A stretch of 64,000 nucleotides of DNA from Microbacterium sp. RU33B. Lineage in GTDB: Bacteria; Actinomycetota; Actinomycetes; Actinomycetales; Microbacteriaceae. This document shows positions 63,311 through 64,000 of this stretch, piece after piece (positions within the stretch are counted from its first letter, which is position 1; the number at the start of each line of letters is the position of its first letter). The notes beneath the pieces were generated by a model. It made no database searches. It saw nothing but the letters and a program-made list of their open reading frames with translations, and had not been told where the DNA came from. The DNA is taken from positions 434,001 to 498,000 of the forward strand of contig NZ_FTPO01000003.1 in assembly GCF_900155915.1 (NCBI RefSeq), in the 5' to 3' direction. Both the position numbers and the translations under genes were made by a program.

Positions 63311-64000
63311 TCAGGCCTCGAGCAGCCGCCGCAGATGCGCGCCGACGGCGTGCGTCTCGATGAGGAATCCGTCGTGCCCGTAGTCGCTGGTCAGCACGAC
63401 CGCCGCGTCGCCGTCGAGGGTGTTCGGGATGCTCCGGGCGATGCGGTGCTGTCCGTCGATGGGGAACAGGCGGTCGCTGTCGATGCCGAGCACGAGGGCC
63501 GTCGCGGTGACCCGCGCGAGGGCGTCTTCGATGCCGCCGCGGTCGCGCCCGACGTCGTGCGAGTTCATCGCATGGACGAGCACGATGTAGCTGTTGGCAT
63601 CGAACCGCCGTGTGAAGCGGTTGCCGTGGAAGTCGAGGTAGGACTCCACGGCGAACCGGCCGCCGTGCCCGAGCGGGCTGACCCCGGACTGCCATGACCG
63701 CTGGAAGCGCTGGTTGAGCTCGGTGGGGGAGCGGTAGTTGAGCAGCGCCATGCGCCGCGCCAGGGCGAGCCCCCGGTGCGGACCGTCGCCGTGGCCGGCG
63801 TCGTAGTACTCCCCGCCCTGGAACCGCGGGTCGATCTCGATGGCCTCGAGCTGCACCGAGTTGAGCGCGATCTGGTCCGCGGTGTTGGCCGGGGGAGCCG
63901 ACAGGATGCCGACGCGCGCGACGCGCTCCGGCATCCCGATCGCCCACTCCAGCGCGTGCATGCCGCCCATCGAGCCGCCGATCACGCCGGCCCATACGTC
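63311..64000 (-). CDS. metX: Homoserine O-acetyltransferase MetX, C-terminal part (cut by window end)
   Basis: The last 229 residues of MetX, which acetylates (or succinylates) homoserine in methionine synthesis. GGSMGGMHALEWA holds the nucleophile serine of the alpha/beta-hydrolase fold. The catalytic aspartate is in LGIDSDRLFPIDGQ and the histidine in YGHDGFLIE. SPTELNQRFQR and DFHGNRFTRRFDANSYI are conserved in the lid and core. The start codon and N-terminal 130 or so residues lie beyond the window. Confidence 0.94.
   Translation of the reverse strand, partial: DVWAGVIGGSMGGMHALEWAIGMPERVARVGILSAPPANTADQIALNSVQLEAIEIDPRFQGGEYYDAGHGDGPHRGLALARRMALLNYRSPTELNQRFQRSWQSGVSPLGHGGRFAVESYLDFHGNRFTRRFDANSYIVLVHAMNSHDVGRDRGGIEDALARVTATALVLGIDSDRLFPIDGQHRIARSIPNTLDGDAAVVLTSDYGHDGFLIETHAVGAHLRRLLEA

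Overview
The window looks like chromosome of a high-GC actinobacterium of the family Microbacteriaceae, most likely Microbacterium or a close relative. The evidence is the roughly 70% GC coding sequence with strong third-position GC, WhiB1, the SigR/RsrA pair, a mycobacterial-type 2-oxoglutarate decarboxylase/dehydrogenase (Kgd), PdtaS, GuaB1, and a gene order resembling the secA1 - Rv3235 - pdtaS - whiB1 - rsgA - aroA - sigH - rshA neighbourhood of Mycobacterium tuberculosis. I see 56 protein genes, two of them cut by the window ends. There are no rRNA or tRNA genes, no CRISPR array, no transposase and no gene-free gap above 300 bp.

Layout. (1) 1-5798: a small hypothetical gene (partial), a DEAD-box RNA helicase, a PadR repressor with its own operator, and secA. 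(2) 5834-20300: a PH-domain membrane protein, then a tightly overlapping type VII secretion (T7SS) locus. It holds three small WXG100-like proteins, a 712-aa polymorphic toxin with a PD-(D/E)XK nuclease-like C-terminus, two paralogous putative immunity proteins, an FHA protein, a DUF6177-like protein, a small membrane protein, EccD, a MinD-like protein, EccC, and two small accessory proteins. EccB, EccE and mycosin are not present. (3) 20362-31677: the conserved actinobacterial block: AlaA-like aminotransferase, Rv3235-like, two hypothetical or HTH proteins, an orphan CpaB/CpaE-like pair, PdtaS, WhiB1, a membrane protein, Bcp, RsgA, AroA, and SigR-RsrA with a SigR-type autoregulatory promoter. 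(4) 31684-37816: a lipid/glycerol cluster with diacylglycerol kinase, AgpS-like oxidase, divergent TetR-GlpD, and an APC permease. (5) 37931-41087: a complete osmoprotectant ABC transporter. (6) 41229-49231: a flavoprotein disulfide reductase, a flavodoxin-family reductase, a DUF427 protein, Kgd and GuaB1. (7) 49357-57499: two CNNM/CorC-type membrane proteins, an old yellow enzyme, NnrD, a GT87-like glycosyltransferase, a thiamine-binding-family protein, an MFS exporter and a Nudix hydrolase. (8) 57533-63115: a 1860-aa DUF11-repeat cell-wall adhesin with an LPPTG sorting signal. (9) 63311-end: metX (partial).

A recurrent feature is leaderless expression: at least a dozen genes have a TAnnnT -10 box exactly 6 nt before the start codon, and these boxes decided several start choices. 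The most interesting part is the T7SS locus: its toxin/immunity module, an Asp-alternating linker in the toxin, and accessory ATPase-like proteins lacking the Walker A lysine. Functions are inferred from reading motifs in the sequence; no database search was run.
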